A stretch of DNA of 64,000 nucleotides from Myxococcus landrumus (GTDB taxonomy: Bacteria > Myxococcota > Myxococcia > Myxococcales > Myxococcaceae). Location of the stretch: NCBI RefSeq assembly GCF_017301635.1, contig NZ_CP071091.1, forward strand, positions 2,678,001 through 2,742,000. Direction: 5' to 3'. Under the pieces are notes generated by a model. That model was not told the origin of the DNA and did no database searches. It worked only from the letters and a program-made list of their open reading frames with translations. A program made the translations under genes and the position numbers. Every line of letters begins with the position of its first letter. The stretch's first letter is position 1. Below are positions 8,662 to 16,619 of the stretch, one piece after another.

Positions 8662-10071
8662 ATGCGTACGTGGTTCCGCCTCACTGTCTGCCTGACATTT
8701 CTGTCGTTGGGTTGTGGAATTTCCGAGCCTCCCTCCACCGAGGAGGCATTACGAGACAGCGCGGAGGCAGCGCTCGCGACGGAGGAGACCTCCGCCGCAT
8801 TGATAGGGGGCTCGGACAGGGCCCTTCCCCTGTGGGCCACGCGCCAGGTGCTGTTTGGTGATGTCGCGCACTACCGCTTCAAGCTCCAGGTGGGTCCGAG
8901 GATCCACGACACCATCGTCATCCACCGCGTGGTGAAGGAGAGCGCGACCTGGTCTCCTTCCAGGACGGGCGACGCCGTCTTCATGGTGCATGGAGATGCG
9001 TGGGGCTTCGAGCAGGCCTTCCTCTCCAGCGTGGACTCCGAGCAGGTCCCCCTGCGCCAGTCCATCGCCGCGTACTTCGCGCAGGAAGGCCTGGATGTGT
9101 GGGGCATCGACCTGCGTTGGGTGGGCGTGCCCGCGACGACGCAGGAGTTCTCTTTCATGTCGGAGTGGAACCTGGGGACGCATGCCCAGGACGTGGGCAT
9201 GGGCCTGCGGCTGGCGCGCGGGCTGCGGCTGGCGGGCGGCGCCTTCGGGAAGATGAACCTGTTGGGGTGGAGCCGGGGCTCCCTGGTCGCGCATGCCTAT
9301 CTCAACGCGGAGGCGCAGCTGCCGCGCGGACGGCGCCAGGTGGATGGCTTCATCCCCATGGACATGCCGGTGCGCTTCGCGCCCGAGCACGCGCAGCAGC
9401 AGGCCTGGGCGTGCGCGCGCTATGAAGCGCTGAAGCTGCGCCGCGCGTTGTATGGCCCGGAAGGCGGGCTCCTCGGCGTGGCGCCGGGCGTCGGACTCCA
9501 GGCCATTGGCAAGCTCGCGGCCACCGCGCCCAATGAGCCCTCCCCCATCATGCCGGATGACATCTTCGGCCCCGGCACGGGCCGCCCCACCAACCGGCGC
9601 GTCGCCATCGTCTCCGCGGCGGCCACGGGCGCCATCATGAAGCCCCTGGACCCGCTCACGCCCAACTACCACCTGCTGGCGGGGGTTCCCGACGCCTCCG
9701 GGCTCCCAGGCAGCCTGACCTATACGGTGGAGGGCTACCTCCACGAGTACGCGCAGACGGCGGCGCCCTACCAGAGCATCAACGAGGTGGTGGAGTCGGA
9801 GGCGTGGCTGTGCGGCGAGGACGTGCCGTACGACGACCGGCTGCGCGACGTGACGGTGCCGGTGTTCTACGTGGGCGCGGGAGGAGGCGTGGGCGAGTAC
9901 GGCGTGTACTCCACCACGCTGCTGGGCAGCCGAGACGTCACCTCGCTCGTCGTGAGGGACCTGCCTCCCGCGTCACGCGCGCTCGACTTCGGGCACGCGG
10001 ACCTCTTCCTCGCGGACACCGCCAAGACGCGCGTGTGGCGCCCCATCCTCCAGTGGATTCGCGCGCACTGA
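8662..10071 (+). CDS. Alpha/beta-hydrolase lipoprotein
   Basis: Predicted exported serine hydrolase of 469 residues. The N-terminus (MRTWFRLTVCLTFLSLGCG) is a signal peptide with a lipobox at LGCG. The nucleophile elbow is GWSRGS (GxSxG), preceded by the strand NLL. FMVHGDAWGFEQ fits an oxyanion-hole region. The C-terminal FGHADLF supplies a likely catalytic His, and VPVFYVGAGG precedes a likely acid residue. The substrate is unknown; lipase, esterase and peptidase activities are all possible. A candidate sigma54 promoter lies 50-70 bases upstream. It converges with the PilZ-sigma54 activator gene, with only 9 bases between the stop codons. Confidence 0.8.
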   Translation: MRTWFRLTVCLTFLSLGCGISEPPSTEEALRDSAEAALATEETSAALIGGSDRALPLWATRQVLFGDVAHYRFKLQVGPRIHDTIVIHRVVKESATWSPSRTGDAVFMVHGDAWGFEQAFLSSVDSEQVPLRQSIAAYFAQEGLDVWGIDLRWVGVPATTQEFSFMSEWNLGTHAQDVGMGLRLARGLRLAGGAFGKMNLLGWSRGSLVAHAYLNAEAQLPRGRRQVDGFIPMDMPVRFAPEHAQQQAWACARYEALKLRRALYGPEGGLLGVAPGVGLQAIGKLAATAPNEPSPIMPDDIFGPGTGRPTNRRVAIVSAAATGAIMKPLDPLTPNYHLLAGVPDASGLPGSLTYTVEGYLHEYAQTAAPYQSINEVVESEAWLCGEDVPYDDRLRDVTVPVFYVGAGGGVGEYGVYSTTLLGSRDVTSLVVRDLPPASRALDFGHADLFLADTAKTRVWRPILQWIRAH

Positions 10072-10080
10072 GCCGAACCG

Positions 10081-11871
10081 TCAGTCCTGCTTCCACAGCC
10101 CATGGCGCCGGGCCCTCCGGCCCAGCGTCACGGGGTCCATGCCCAGCGCCACGGCCGCGCGCCGCAGCACGCCGCCGTGCCGCTCCAGGGCCTCGCGGAT
10201 GAGCTCGCGCTCCACCCGCTCCAGCCGCGCGCGCAATGAGCCGTCTCCCGCCAGCTCGTTGCGCGCGGGCGACGTGGACACCAGCCCTGGCGGCAACAGC
10301 CGGCGCGACACCACCTCGCCCGGGCGCGACAACAGCACCGCGCGCTCCAGCACGTTGCGCAGCTCGCGCACGTTCCCGGGCCACGGGTAGGCGCGCAGCA
10401 TGTCCTCCACCTCCTGGGACATGCCGCTCGCCGAGCGGCGCAACACGCGGTTGAAGTGCAGCAGGAAGAAGCGCGCCAGCTCCGGCACATCCTCGGGGCG
10501 CTCGCGCAACGGGGGGATGTCGATGGTGAAGCTGTTGAGCCGGTAGAAGAGGTCCGCGCGGAAGCGGCCGGTGCGCACCTCCTCACCCAGGTCCCGGTTG
10601 CTGGCGGCCAAAACGCGCACATCCACGTGGCGCACCTGCGTGCCTCCCACCGGGCGCACGTCCCCCGTCTCCAGCACGCGCAGCAGCTTGGCCTGGAGGT
10701 TGGGGGTGGTGTTCTCGATTTCGTCCAGGAAGATGGTGCCGCCGTTGGCCAGGACGAAGAGCCCCGGATGGTCCGCCACCGCGTTGGTGAAGGCCCCTCG
10801 CACGTGGCCGAACAGCTCGCTCTCCAGCAGCGTCTCCGTGAGCGCTCCGCAGTCCTGCACCACCAGCGGCAGCTCCCCGCGCCCGCTGAGCCGGTGCAGG
10901 CTGCGCGCGAGCACTTCCTTTCCCGTGCCCGTCTCGCCCTGGAGCAGCACCGCCACGCGATGCGGGGCCACCAGGCGCACCATCTCCATCACCCGCTGCA
11001 TCGCCACGCTGCGCAGCCCCACGTCCTCCTCGCCCCGCGTGCCGGGCTCCTTCGGTGCCCCTTCCGCCGACAGGGCCCGCTCGCGCAGCAGGGTGCGCTC
11101 GAGCTCCAGGGCCATGCGCCACTGCTCGGTGCGCACGCCCCGCTCGCGCCCCGCCTGCAGCACCGCCTGCCTCACCGCCTCCGGCGAGGCCGACGGGCCG
11201 GGCGCGCGAAACACGAGGCCCGCGTTGAACAGCGCCACCAGTCGCTCCGGCGCGGCGGGCGCGCAGTAGATGATTCGCGAGGCCAGGTCGGAGGCAGGAC
11301 CCGCGCTCGACAGGTCCGCCGCCTCGTCCGTGTCCGCGAACGTCTCCACCAGCGCCAGCGCACGCGCCTCGTCCCGTCCACACACGAGCAACGCCGCCGC
11401 GTCGCCGCGCGCGAGCAGCACCTGCGCCTCCTCCGCGCTGGCGGCGAAGTGCGGCACGGCCTGTCCCTCCAGCGCCGCGCGAATCCCCTGGGCCTCCTCC
11501 TCACTGGCGAACGCCACCACGACTTGCAGCCGGGCGGTGGCCAGGTAGCGCGCCAGCTTCACCCCGTCCGAGTCCTCGAAGGAGTGGAGGAAGACTCCCA
11601 GCGCCGTCACCGCGCCGCCCGTCTCGTGGCGCCACCGCACGTCACCCCACGCCCGGATGTGCTCCCCCGAGTCGGGCAACGAGAAGGACAGCTCCACGGG
11701 CTCGCCCTCTCGAGGGCCCTCCTGCGGGCCTCTCGGCGTGGCGATGAGGCCGATACCCGTCTCGCTGATGTTGACGGCCCAGCACCCGGCGAGGGCGGGC
11801 AGCGTCACCACCTTCACGTACAACGGCTTGCGCTCGCTTCGAGGGGCGTAGGCGGTCACAGGCCGCGTCAT
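10081..11871 (-). CDS. PilZ-domain sigma54-dependent activator, Fis family
   Basis: Transcription activator that would use ATP hydrolysis to open sigma54-RNA polymerase promoters. Domain order: an N-terminal PilZ-like region at about residues 5-110 (VNISETGIGL), a middle region at 115-260 that looks like a degenerate receiver, an AAA+ core at about 290-525, and a Fis-type helix-turn-helix at about 555-595 (RRAAVALGMDPVTLGRR). The AAA+ core has Walker A GETGTGKE and Walker B GTIFLDEIE. The sigma54-contacting loop reads GAFTNA (359-364) instead of the canonical GAFTGA. PilZ domains usually bind c-di-GMP, so a second-messenger input is possible, but the RxxxR motif is not obvious here. The nearest candidate target is the convergent hydrolase gene with its sigma54-like promoter. 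Confidence 0.88.
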   Translation of the reverse strand: MTRPVTAYAPRSERKPLYVKVVTLPALAGCWAVNISETGIGLIATPRGPQEGPREGEPVELSFSLPDSGEHIRAWGDVRWRHETGGAVTALGVFLHSFEDSDGVKLARYLATARLQVVVAFASEEEAQGIRAALEGQAVPHFAASAEEAQVLLARGDAAALLVCGRDEARALALVETFADTDEAADLSSAGPASDLASRIIYCAPAAPERLVALFNAGLVFRAPGPSASPEAVRQAVLQAGRERGVRTEQWRMALELERTLLRERALSAEGAPKEPGTRGEEDVGLRSVAMQRVMEMVRLVAPHRVAVLLQGETGTGKEVLARSLHRLSGRGELPLVVQDCGALTETLLESELFGHVRGAFTNAVADHPGLFVLANGGTIFLDEIENTTPNLQAKLLRVLETGDVRPVGGTQVRHVDVRVLAASNRDLGEEVRTGRFRADLFYRLNSFTIDIPPLRERPEDVPELARFFLLHFNRVLRRSASGMSQEVEDMLRAYPWPGNVRELRNVLERAVLLSRPGEVVSRRLLPPGLVSTSPARNELAGDGSLRARLERVERELIREALERHGGVLRRAAVALGMDPVTLGRRARRHGLWKQD

Positions 11872-11974
11872 GACTCCGGGAGTCTACTTCAGACACGCGG
11901 TCTTGCCGGAAAAATGAGGAAACCAGGACTGTGGGTGTCATGGGTTCCCCGGTCCGCGTGCCTCTTGGCATGGC

Positions 11975-12601
11975 ATGCTGGGGCGGCGCTCCATGGCTTC
12001 GACGGCGGACGAGTCCCCCCCAGGCCCGGTGCTCCGGGTCGCCCAGCAGGTTCCTCGCACGGAAGCGGAGGGCCCCGGGCACCGGTTCGCGCTCTGGCTC
12101 CAGGGCTGTCCGCTGCGCTGCCCCGGGTGCTGCAATCCGGAGATGTTCGCCCTGGAGCGCGGCACGCTCGTGACAGTCGAGGCCATGGCCGCCCGGGTGC
12201 TCTCGACGCCGGGCATCGAGGGCTTCTCGCTCCTGGGGGGAGAGCCCTTCGCGCAGCCTGGCCCCGCCGCGGACCTCTGCGAGCGGCTGCGCGCCGCGGG
12301 GCTCAGCACCATGGTCTTCAGCGGCTACACGCTCGCCGAGCTGAAGGCCCAGGCGAACCCCCAGGTGGAGCGGCTCCTCTCGGCCCTGGACCTGCTGGTG
12401 GATGGACGGTACGAGAAGGACCTGCCGGAGACGCGCCGGCGGTGGATTGGCTCGAGCAACCAGGTCATGCACTTCCTCACGCCTCGCTACTCGCCCGAGG
12501 ACCCGACGTTCACCGCGCCCAACACGGCGGAGGTCCACCTCGTCGGGGGCCGGATCATCATCAACGGCTGGCCCGCGCTCGCGGACCGTCTTCGCCCATG
12601 A
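11975..12601 (+). CDS. NrdG-like radical SAM / 4Fe-4S activase protein
   Basis: A 208-residue radical SAM protein of the single-cluster activase type, like the activator of anaerobic ribonucleotide reductase. CPLRCPGC (Cys45, Cys49, Cys52) supplies the CxxxCxxC ligands for the SAM-binding 4Fe-4S cluster, and LLGGEPFAQ is the usual SAM-contacting GGE motif. No nrdD or other glycyl-radical enzyme is nearby, so it probably modifies or senses something within this operon. Its stop codon overlaps the next start as ATGA. An alternative ATG at 11993 has a G-rich stretch upstream, so the exact start is uncertain. It is the first gene of the long plus-strand unit running to 26084. Confidence 0.8.
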   Translation: MLGRRSMASTADESPPGPVLRVAQQVPRTEAEGPGHRFALWLQGCPLRCPGCCNPEMFALERGTLVTVEAMAARVLSTPGIEGFSLLGGEPFAQPGPAADLCERLRAAGLSTMVFSGYTLAELKAQANPQVERLLSALDLLVDGRYEKDLPETRRRWIGSSNQVMHFLTPRYSPEDPTFTAPNTAEVHLVGGRIIINGWPALADRLRP

Positions 12602-13683
12602 CGCGGGTCTCGCCGTCCGAGCACTCGCTGCTCACGCTCGCGAGGGCCATCCTGGGCCTGGGCCCCTTCGCCCCCGTGGAGGACCTGTTCCGGGAACGTC
12701 ACGTCACGGCCGCCCGGCTCAGCCCTGGGGCCCTTCACGCCCTGCGGGACACCCTGGCCAAGGGCACCGTCCGCGCCCTCGCGAGCACCGGAGGCGCCCG
12801 GAAGCGCCGGCACCTGCCCGCGTCGACGGGCCCAGCGCGACTCTGGGAGCGCCATCCTCCTCCCACGCTGCGCTTCTCGCTCCTCTGCTTCAGCACCCTG
12901 CGCTGGCTGGTGGAACAACCCCTGGCGGTGCCCGGCCATCTGCCGCTGGACGTGGATGCGCCCCCCACGCTCGCCGACGAGCTGTTTCTCTTCTTCTGCT
13001 GCCGGATGGTCGTGGACACACCGTGCGCGCAGACGCTGGCCTCGCAGCCCCAGTTCCAGCGCTCCGTCCTCTGCCTGCTGGGCTTCCCCGGCCTGTTCGC
13101 GTCCAAGGCCACGAGGCTCGAGGCCACGAGCTTCGCCCCGCTGCTCGCGGAGGGAGGCTGGCTGCTGGAGGCACTCCAGGATGAGTTCGCGCTTCGCTGG
13201 CGGCGGCTCGAGGAAGCCAAGGGCCAGCTCGCGGAGCCCAGGCAGTTGGTGGACCTGGGCACCGCGCAGGAGGCCGTGCTCAACGCCTTCCTCGACGCGG
13301 TGGACCGCGCGGGGCGAAGGGACCTCGCGGGCTTCCTGCTCGAGGCGATGCGTCCCCTCGTCGACCAGCCCGCGTCGCGATGGGCCGCGAACCTGACTCC
13401 GCGTGCCTCGCTGAGCCAGAAGGCCGAGGCGCGCCGCTCCGCGGGGGCGGGCCTGCGCGGACTCGGACGGCTGGCGCGATGGGATGCGGAGCACCGCGCG
13501 GTGCGCTTCTTCGACGATGGCTACGAGGACGCCCAGCTCCTCCTCGCCGAGTGGGCCTCGTTCGGTGAGCCGGGCTTCCGGTTGGCATCGGAGCGCGAGC
13601 GGGAGCTCAGCACGGACCTGATGCCCTCCGCCGCCGTCCCGCAGGATATCCTCTCCCTTTCCTCCTCCGAGAGCGCCCCATGA
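12598..13683 (+). CDS. Unknown protein of the FtsH-MoxR-vWA operon
   Basis: A 361-residue soluble protein that I do not recognise as a named family. It is mostly alpha-helical, with no signal peptide or clear catalytic motif. A hydrophobic segment around LADELFLFFCCRMVVDTPCA may form a helical core, and the C-terminal part (WDAEHRAVRFFDDGYEDAQLLLAEW) is acidic and aromatic. The ATG is set by the ATGA overlap with the radical SAM gene; the frame stays open far upstream, but that part is antisense to the sigma54 activator and is not coding. It ends in another ATGA overlap, so translation is probably coupled. Position suggests one of the operon-specific X-type domains of FtsH ternary systems. 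That is inference from context. Confidence 0.65.
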   Translation: MTRVSPSEHSLLTLARAILGLGPFAPVEDLFRERHVTAARLSPGALHALRDTLAKGTVRALASTGGARKRRHLPASTGPARLWERHPPPTLRFSLLCFSTLRWLVEQPLAVPGHLPLDVDAPPTLADELFLFFCCRMVVDTPCAQTLASQPQFQRSVLCLLGFPGLFASKATRLEATSFAPLLAEGGWLLEALQDEFALRWRRLEEAKGQLAEPRQLVDLGTAQEAVLNAFLDAVDRAGRRDLAGFLLEAMRPLVDQPASRWAANLTPRASLSQKAEARRSAGAGLRGLGRLARWDAEHRAVRFFDDGYEDAQLLLAEWASFGEPGFRLASERERELSTDLMPSAAVPQDILSLSSSESAP

Positions 13684-14246
13684 GCCGCGCCTATCGAGTC
13701 TCCGTCTCCGAGTCCCTCAACCGCATCGTGCATGCCGAGGACGGCGTGTGCTCCAAGCTGGAGCTGCTCCCGCTGCTGTCCCGCGAGGAGACGGCCGGGC
13801 TGCTCGCCGCGGAGCTCGCGGCGCGAGGCTTCACCCAGGAAGGGGACGTGGCGGTGCGCACGGAGGCAGACGGCGTGCGCGTGGCCGTGGATGTCACCAC
13901 CGGCGACGTGAGCGTCACCCTGTCGGACAAGTCCTCGGTGGACCTGGTCGCGACGGGCGAGGTCCGCACCGAGAACCCCCGCGAGACCGAGGCCATCCGG
14001 ACGCTCGCGCGGGAGAAGGCGCGGGCCAAGCTGGAGGACCAGGCCCAGGACGCCACGGACGAGCTGCGCCAGGACATCACCCGCCGGCTCGAGGGGCGCC
14101 TGCGCGACCTCAAGGCCGAGCTGGACTCCATCTCCAACAAGGTCACCGCCGAGGCGCTCAAGGTGCGCGCGTCACAGCTCGGCACCGTGGAGGAGATTCA
14201 CGAGGACGCGGCCACCGGCTCGCTCACCATCAAGGTGCGCGTATGA
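13680..14246 (+). CDS. Small coiled-coil protein of the FtsH operon
   Basis: A 188-residue soluble protein with two parts. Residues 1-95 are beta-rich (YRVSVSESLNRIV, then VAVDVTTGDVSVTLSDKSSV). Residues 100-165 form a charged, heptad-like helix (EKARAKLEDQAQDATDELRQ and onward), likely a coiled coil. A short beta tail (GSLTIKVRV) ends it. It has ATGA overlaps with both neighbours, so it is probably made in fixed ratio with the FtsH-like peptidase that follows. It could be an adaptor or inhibitor for that peptidase, but this is inference from position; I do not recognise the family. Confidence 0.65.
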   Translation: MSRAYRVSVSESLNRIVHAEDGVCSKLELLPLLSREETAGLLAAELAARGFTQEGDVAVRTEADGVRVAVDVTTGDVSVTLSDKSSVDLVATGEVRTENPRETEAIRTLAREKARAKLEDQAQDATDELRQDITRRLEGRLRDLKAELDSISNKVTAEALKVRASQLGTVEEIHEDAATGSLTIKVRV

Positions 14247-16360
14247 GCCAGCGCATCCCCGAGGAATCCCTCCCGACGGAGCTGACGGCGTTCGGCGCCG
14301 TCGAGGCCGCCTATCCCCTGGAGCTGGAGCGCATCCGCGAGGCATTGCTGCGCGGGCTGCCGGTGATGGTGGAGGCCGACAAGGAGCTGACGCCCTACTT
14401 CTACAAGTGCCTGCGGGACAGGCTGAAGAAGGACGGCAAGCAGTTCCTCTACCTGGATGGCCGCACGGCCTCGGAGCCGCCCCCGGGCATGCCCGCGCCC
14501 AGCATGATGGCCACGCTCATCGGCCAGCTCCGCGACGCGGTGCGAGGCGCGGTGCGCGAGCGCATCGTCGTGCTCCCCCATCTGGACCTGCTCACCACCA
14601 GCAGCGGGGGGCTCACCTCCGAGGCTCGCGAGGTGATTCCGCTGCTGTATGAAAACCCGGAGATGGTCTGGGTGGGCTTCAAGGACCCGTCCTTTCCCCT
14701 GCCGCGTGTCATCGAGAACCTGTTCCCCCACAAGGAGAGCATCCTCGGCGTGAGCCGCGACCGGCTGCGCTTCCTGGTGACGCAACGCGAGAGCCGCAAG
14801 TTCGGCCGCGGGCTTCAGCCATATGCGCTCTACAAGCACGTGTCCGGCGTGAATGCGGTGCGGCTGCGCCGGCTGCTCGGTGCCATCTCGGGCGAGGACT
14901 ATCCCAGCGACACGCGGCCCGCGTATGCGCAGCTCCGGTCGGCCACGCTGAGTGGCTCGCTCAACGTGCCGGAGCTGGACCTGCACGGGGACATCGGCGG
15001 CTATGGCAAGGTGAAGGAGCGGTTGCAGCGGGAGATTCTCGACGTCCTCGCGCACAAGGACACGCTGACGGACGGCGAGGCGGTGAAGCGGGTGGAGGGG
15101 CTGCTCCCTCGCGGAATGATCTTCTGGGGCCCTCCGGGTACGGGCAAGACGCTCTTCGCCAAGGCCATGGCGTCCTCGCTGGGCGCGGCGGTGCTCGTGG
15201 TGAGTGGACCGGAGCTGAAGAGCCGCTGGGTGGGCGAGAGCGAGGAGAACCTCCGCCAGATTTTCGTGCGCGCGCGACAGGCGGCGCCCAGCATCATCAT
15301 CTTCGACGAGCTGGACTCCTTCGCCGCGGCGCGAGGCACGTTCACCGGCTCCGGCGTGGAGCACTCCATGGTGAACCAGCTCCTCACGGAGATGGATGGC
15401 TTCCGCAAGGACGAGCTCGTCTTCGTGGTGGGCACCACCAACTTCGTGGAGTCGCTGGACCCCGCGCTCCTGCGTCCCGGACGCTTCGAGTTCCAGCTCT
15501 GCATCCCCTACCCCAACAGCGTGGACCGCCGGGCCATCCTGTCCATCTACGACAAGAAGCTGGCCCTGGGCATGACGGAGCGCGCGCTGGACTACGCGGT
15601 GAAGCGCACGGGGGACCGCGTCGAGGGCACGGGCACGCGCTTCTCCGGCGACCACATCCAGGCGCTCTGCCGTGCCCTGGCGCGGCGACGGCTGCGCGAC
15701 GCGGCCCAGGCCCCCACGGAGCCCGTGGACGTGGAGCGCGCCCTCACCGACTTCCTCGACCGGCCGGAGCTCACGCCCTCCGAGGAGAAGGTCGTCGCCA
15801 CCCACGAAGCGGGCCACGCCGTGTGCGCGCTGTTCTGCCCCAGCGCTCCCGCCATCGACCGCATCAGCATTCGAGGAGACCTCGCGGGGATGCTCGGCTT
15901 CGTGCAGTACGCGGACCCCGCGCACCGCTACGTCGTCACGCGAGGCCAGCTCCTGGACAGCATCTGCATGCTCTTCGGCGGGCGCGAGGCGGAGGCCCTG
16001 CTGCTGGAGGACTTGTCCATCGGCAGCGCGCACGACCTGGAGCGCGCCACCGAGATTGCCCGCGAATTGGTGGAGCTCCTGGGCATGGGCGGCAAGGGTG
16101 TGCCCGTGCGGCGGTTCGACACACCGGGCAGGGACGCGGACCGCCACGCGCTCTCCGATGCGACGCGCGGCACACTGGAAGCCGCCGTGCAGGAGGTGCT
16201 GGAAGTCCAACGTGCGCGCGCGCGGGACATCCTGCATCGAGAGAAACCCCGGCTCATCGCGCTGAGGGACCTGCTCCTCGAGCGCAAGGTGCTGGACCGC
16301 GAGGCCTTCGCCCATCTGGCGCCCGCGGTGGCCCCCCAGAAGGAGTCCGCCCATGGCTAG
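14243..16360 (+). CDS. Cytosolic FtsH-like AAA zinc metallopeptidase
   Basis: A 705-residue ATP-driven protease related to FtsH. The central AAA+ module has Walker A GPPGTGKT (296-303), Walker B IIIFDELDSF and the second region of homology LDPALLRPGRFE with its arginine fingers. The C-terminal peptidase has HEAGH (521-525) and an Asp at 598 in AHDLERA, matching the zinc-ligand spacing of FtsH, so it should be active. Unlike FtsH it has no transmembrane helices. Its first 250 residues read like a degenerate AAA domain (IVVLPHLDLL as Walker B-like, VWVGFKDP as sensor-like, no Walker A), which would give a tandem AAA arrangement. The start is set by an ATGA overlap. Recalled FtsH-MoxR-vWA ternary systems have such a peptidase as the executor; the target is unknown. 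Confidence 0.88.
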   Translation: MSQRIPEESLPTELTAFGAVEAAYPLELERIREALLRGLPVMVEADKELTPYFYKCLRDRLKKDGKQFLYLDGRTASEPPPGMPAPSMMATLIGQLRDAVRGAVRERIVVLPHLDLLTTSSGGLTSEAREVIPLLYENPEMVWVGFKDPSFPLPRVIENLFPHKESILGVSRDRLRFLVTQRESRKFGRGLQPYALYKHVSGVNAVRLRRLLGAISGEDYPSDTRPAYAQLRSATLSGSLNVPELDLHGDIGGYGKVKERLQREILDVLAHKDTLTDGEAVKRVEGLLPRGMIFWGPPGTGKTLFAKAMASSLGAAVLVVSGPELKSRWVGESEENLRQIFVRARQAAPSIIIFDELDSFAAARGTFTGSGVEHSMVNQLLTEMDGFRKDELVFVVGTTNFVESLDPALLRPGRFEFQLCIPYPNSVDRRAILSIYDKKLALGMTERALDYAVKRTGDRVEGTGTRFSGDHIQALCRALARRRLRDAAQAPTEPVDVERALTDFLDRPELTPSEEKVVATHEAGHAVCALFCPSAPAIDRISIRGDLAGMLGFVQYADPAHRYVVTRGQLLDSICMLFGGREAEALLLEDLSIGSAHDLERATEIARELVELLGMGGKGVPVRRFDTPGRDADRHALSDATRGTLEAAVQEVLEVQRARARDILHREKPRLIALRDLLLERKVLDREAFAHLAPAVAPQKESAHG

Positions 16361-16619
16361 TCTCATCCTGCGTCTGGTGGTGAATCCCGCGACGGGCCGC
16401 AAGGACGTCGTCATCCAGTACGAGAGCGACTCCGACGCGCTCCCCATGGAGCACGAAGAGGAGCATCGCCGGTTGGTGGATCAGCTCATCGCCGGAGGCG
16501 CGCTGAAGGCCTCGGACCTGGGCCGCATCATCGTCCAGCGCGACACTCCCTCTGGCCAGGCCTCCAGCCCCGAATCCACATCCGAGAGCACCTCCGAGAA
16601 GGTGAGCCAGAAGGCCTGA
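16353..16619 (+). CDS. Small acidic peptide linked to the FtsH operon
   Basis: An 88-residue acidic protein. Residues 1-60 are conserved-looking: a beta start (LILRLVVNPATG), then IQYESDSDALPMEHEEEHRR and a helix. The tail is low-complexity Ser/Glu/Thr. It overlaps the end of the FtsH-like gene by 8 bases and the next start by 1 base, so it is translationally coupled on both sides. I recall small associated peptides in FtsH ternary loci, and the start faintly resembles DUF2997-type peptides, but I cannot confirm either. The length and tail suggest a substrate, tag or regulator rather than an enzyme. Confidence 0.65.
   Translation: MASLILRLVVNPATGRKDVVIQYESDSDALPMEHEEEHRRLVDQLIAGGALKASDLGRIIVQRDTPSGQASSPESTSESTSEKVSQKA

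Noticed and set aside
11966..11984. Possible sigma54 promoter before the radical SAM gene
   Set aside because: TGGC and TGC are present but the GG-to-GC spacing is 8 rather than 10 bases.
10456..12597. Upstream part of the long open frame ending at 13683
   Set aside because: This part lies opposite the PilZ-sigma54 activator and runs across the radical SAM gene in another frame. The real start is the ATGA overlap at 12598.
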